NCBI GenBank assembly: GCA_964446745.1
Contig: CAYURR010000169.1
Coordinates: 1-6,518 of the forward strand
Reading direction: 5' to 3'
DNA: 6,518 bases
Source: CAYURR01 sp964446745
GTDB taxonomy: Bacteria > Bacillota > Clostridia > Lachnospirales > WQUN01
Each line of letters opens with the position of its first letter. Within the stretch, counting starts at the first letter, position 1. The translations under genes were made by a program, and so were the position numbers. The notes below the pieces were generated by a model. It did not search any database, was not told where the DNA came from, and saw only the letters and a program-made list of their open reading frames with translations. Shown here piece after piece: positions 6,469 to 6,518 of this stretch.

Positions 6469-6498
6469 TTGCATGCTTCTCAGAAAATGTAATATAAT
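6469..6498 (+). promoter_or_regulatory. Sigma-A type promoter for a gene beyond the window
   Basis: -35 TTGCAT (6469-6474) and a perfect -10 TATAAT (6493-6498) are 18 nt apart in an AT-rich stretch after the terminator. No start codon with a ribosome site is seen in the last 20 bases, so the gene it serves lies downstream of the window. Confidence 0.6.
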
Positions 6499-6518
6499 AA
6501 GATAAAGTTCCTTAACAT

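Overview
The window looks like chromosomal DNA from an anaerobic Gram-positive bacterium, most likely a member of the Clostridia. The FtsZ, RnfA, RnfB and AsnA sequences are of clostridial type. A secreted protein with three S-layer homology (SLH) domains implies a thick wall with a secondary polymer. Promoters and Shine-Dalgarno sites are of the usual Firmicutes form. I see no mobile element genes, tRNA, rRNA or CRISPR array.

Layout. (1) 1-1052, plus strand: ftsZ lacking its first ~30 codons, which lie before the window. (2) 1110-2514, plus strand: rnfA and rnfB, two subunits of the Rnf ferredoxin:NAD+ oxidoreductase ion pump, both with TTG starts. The other four rnf genes are not in the window and cannot sit directly upstream, because ftsZ is there. 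(3) 2522-2627: a ~106-nt imperfect palindrome built from GGAT-type units at ~10-bp spacing. It sits between the converging rnfB and asnA genes and ends in a T run. (4) 2636-3646, minus strand: asnA, ammonia-dependent asparagine synthetase, with a clear promoter. (5) 3647-3805: a divergent intergenic region holding the asnA promoter, a 9-bp perfect inverted repeat and the start region of the next gene. (6) 3806-6391, plus strand: an 861-residue secreted SLH protein (signal peptide, three SLH domains, beta-solenoid-like region, Ser/Thr/Pro linker, C-terminal beta-rich modules). (7) 6403-6448: a strong intrinsic terminator, then a good promoter (6469-6498) for a gene beyond the window.

The genes cover cell division, membrane bioenergetics, asparagine supply and the cell surface, and do not form one pathway. 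I did not find a convincing undescribed multi-gene system. The points most worth a second look are the ftsZ-rnfAB junction, the phased palindrome, the inverted repeat before the SLH gene and the unassigned C-terminal half of the SLH protein.
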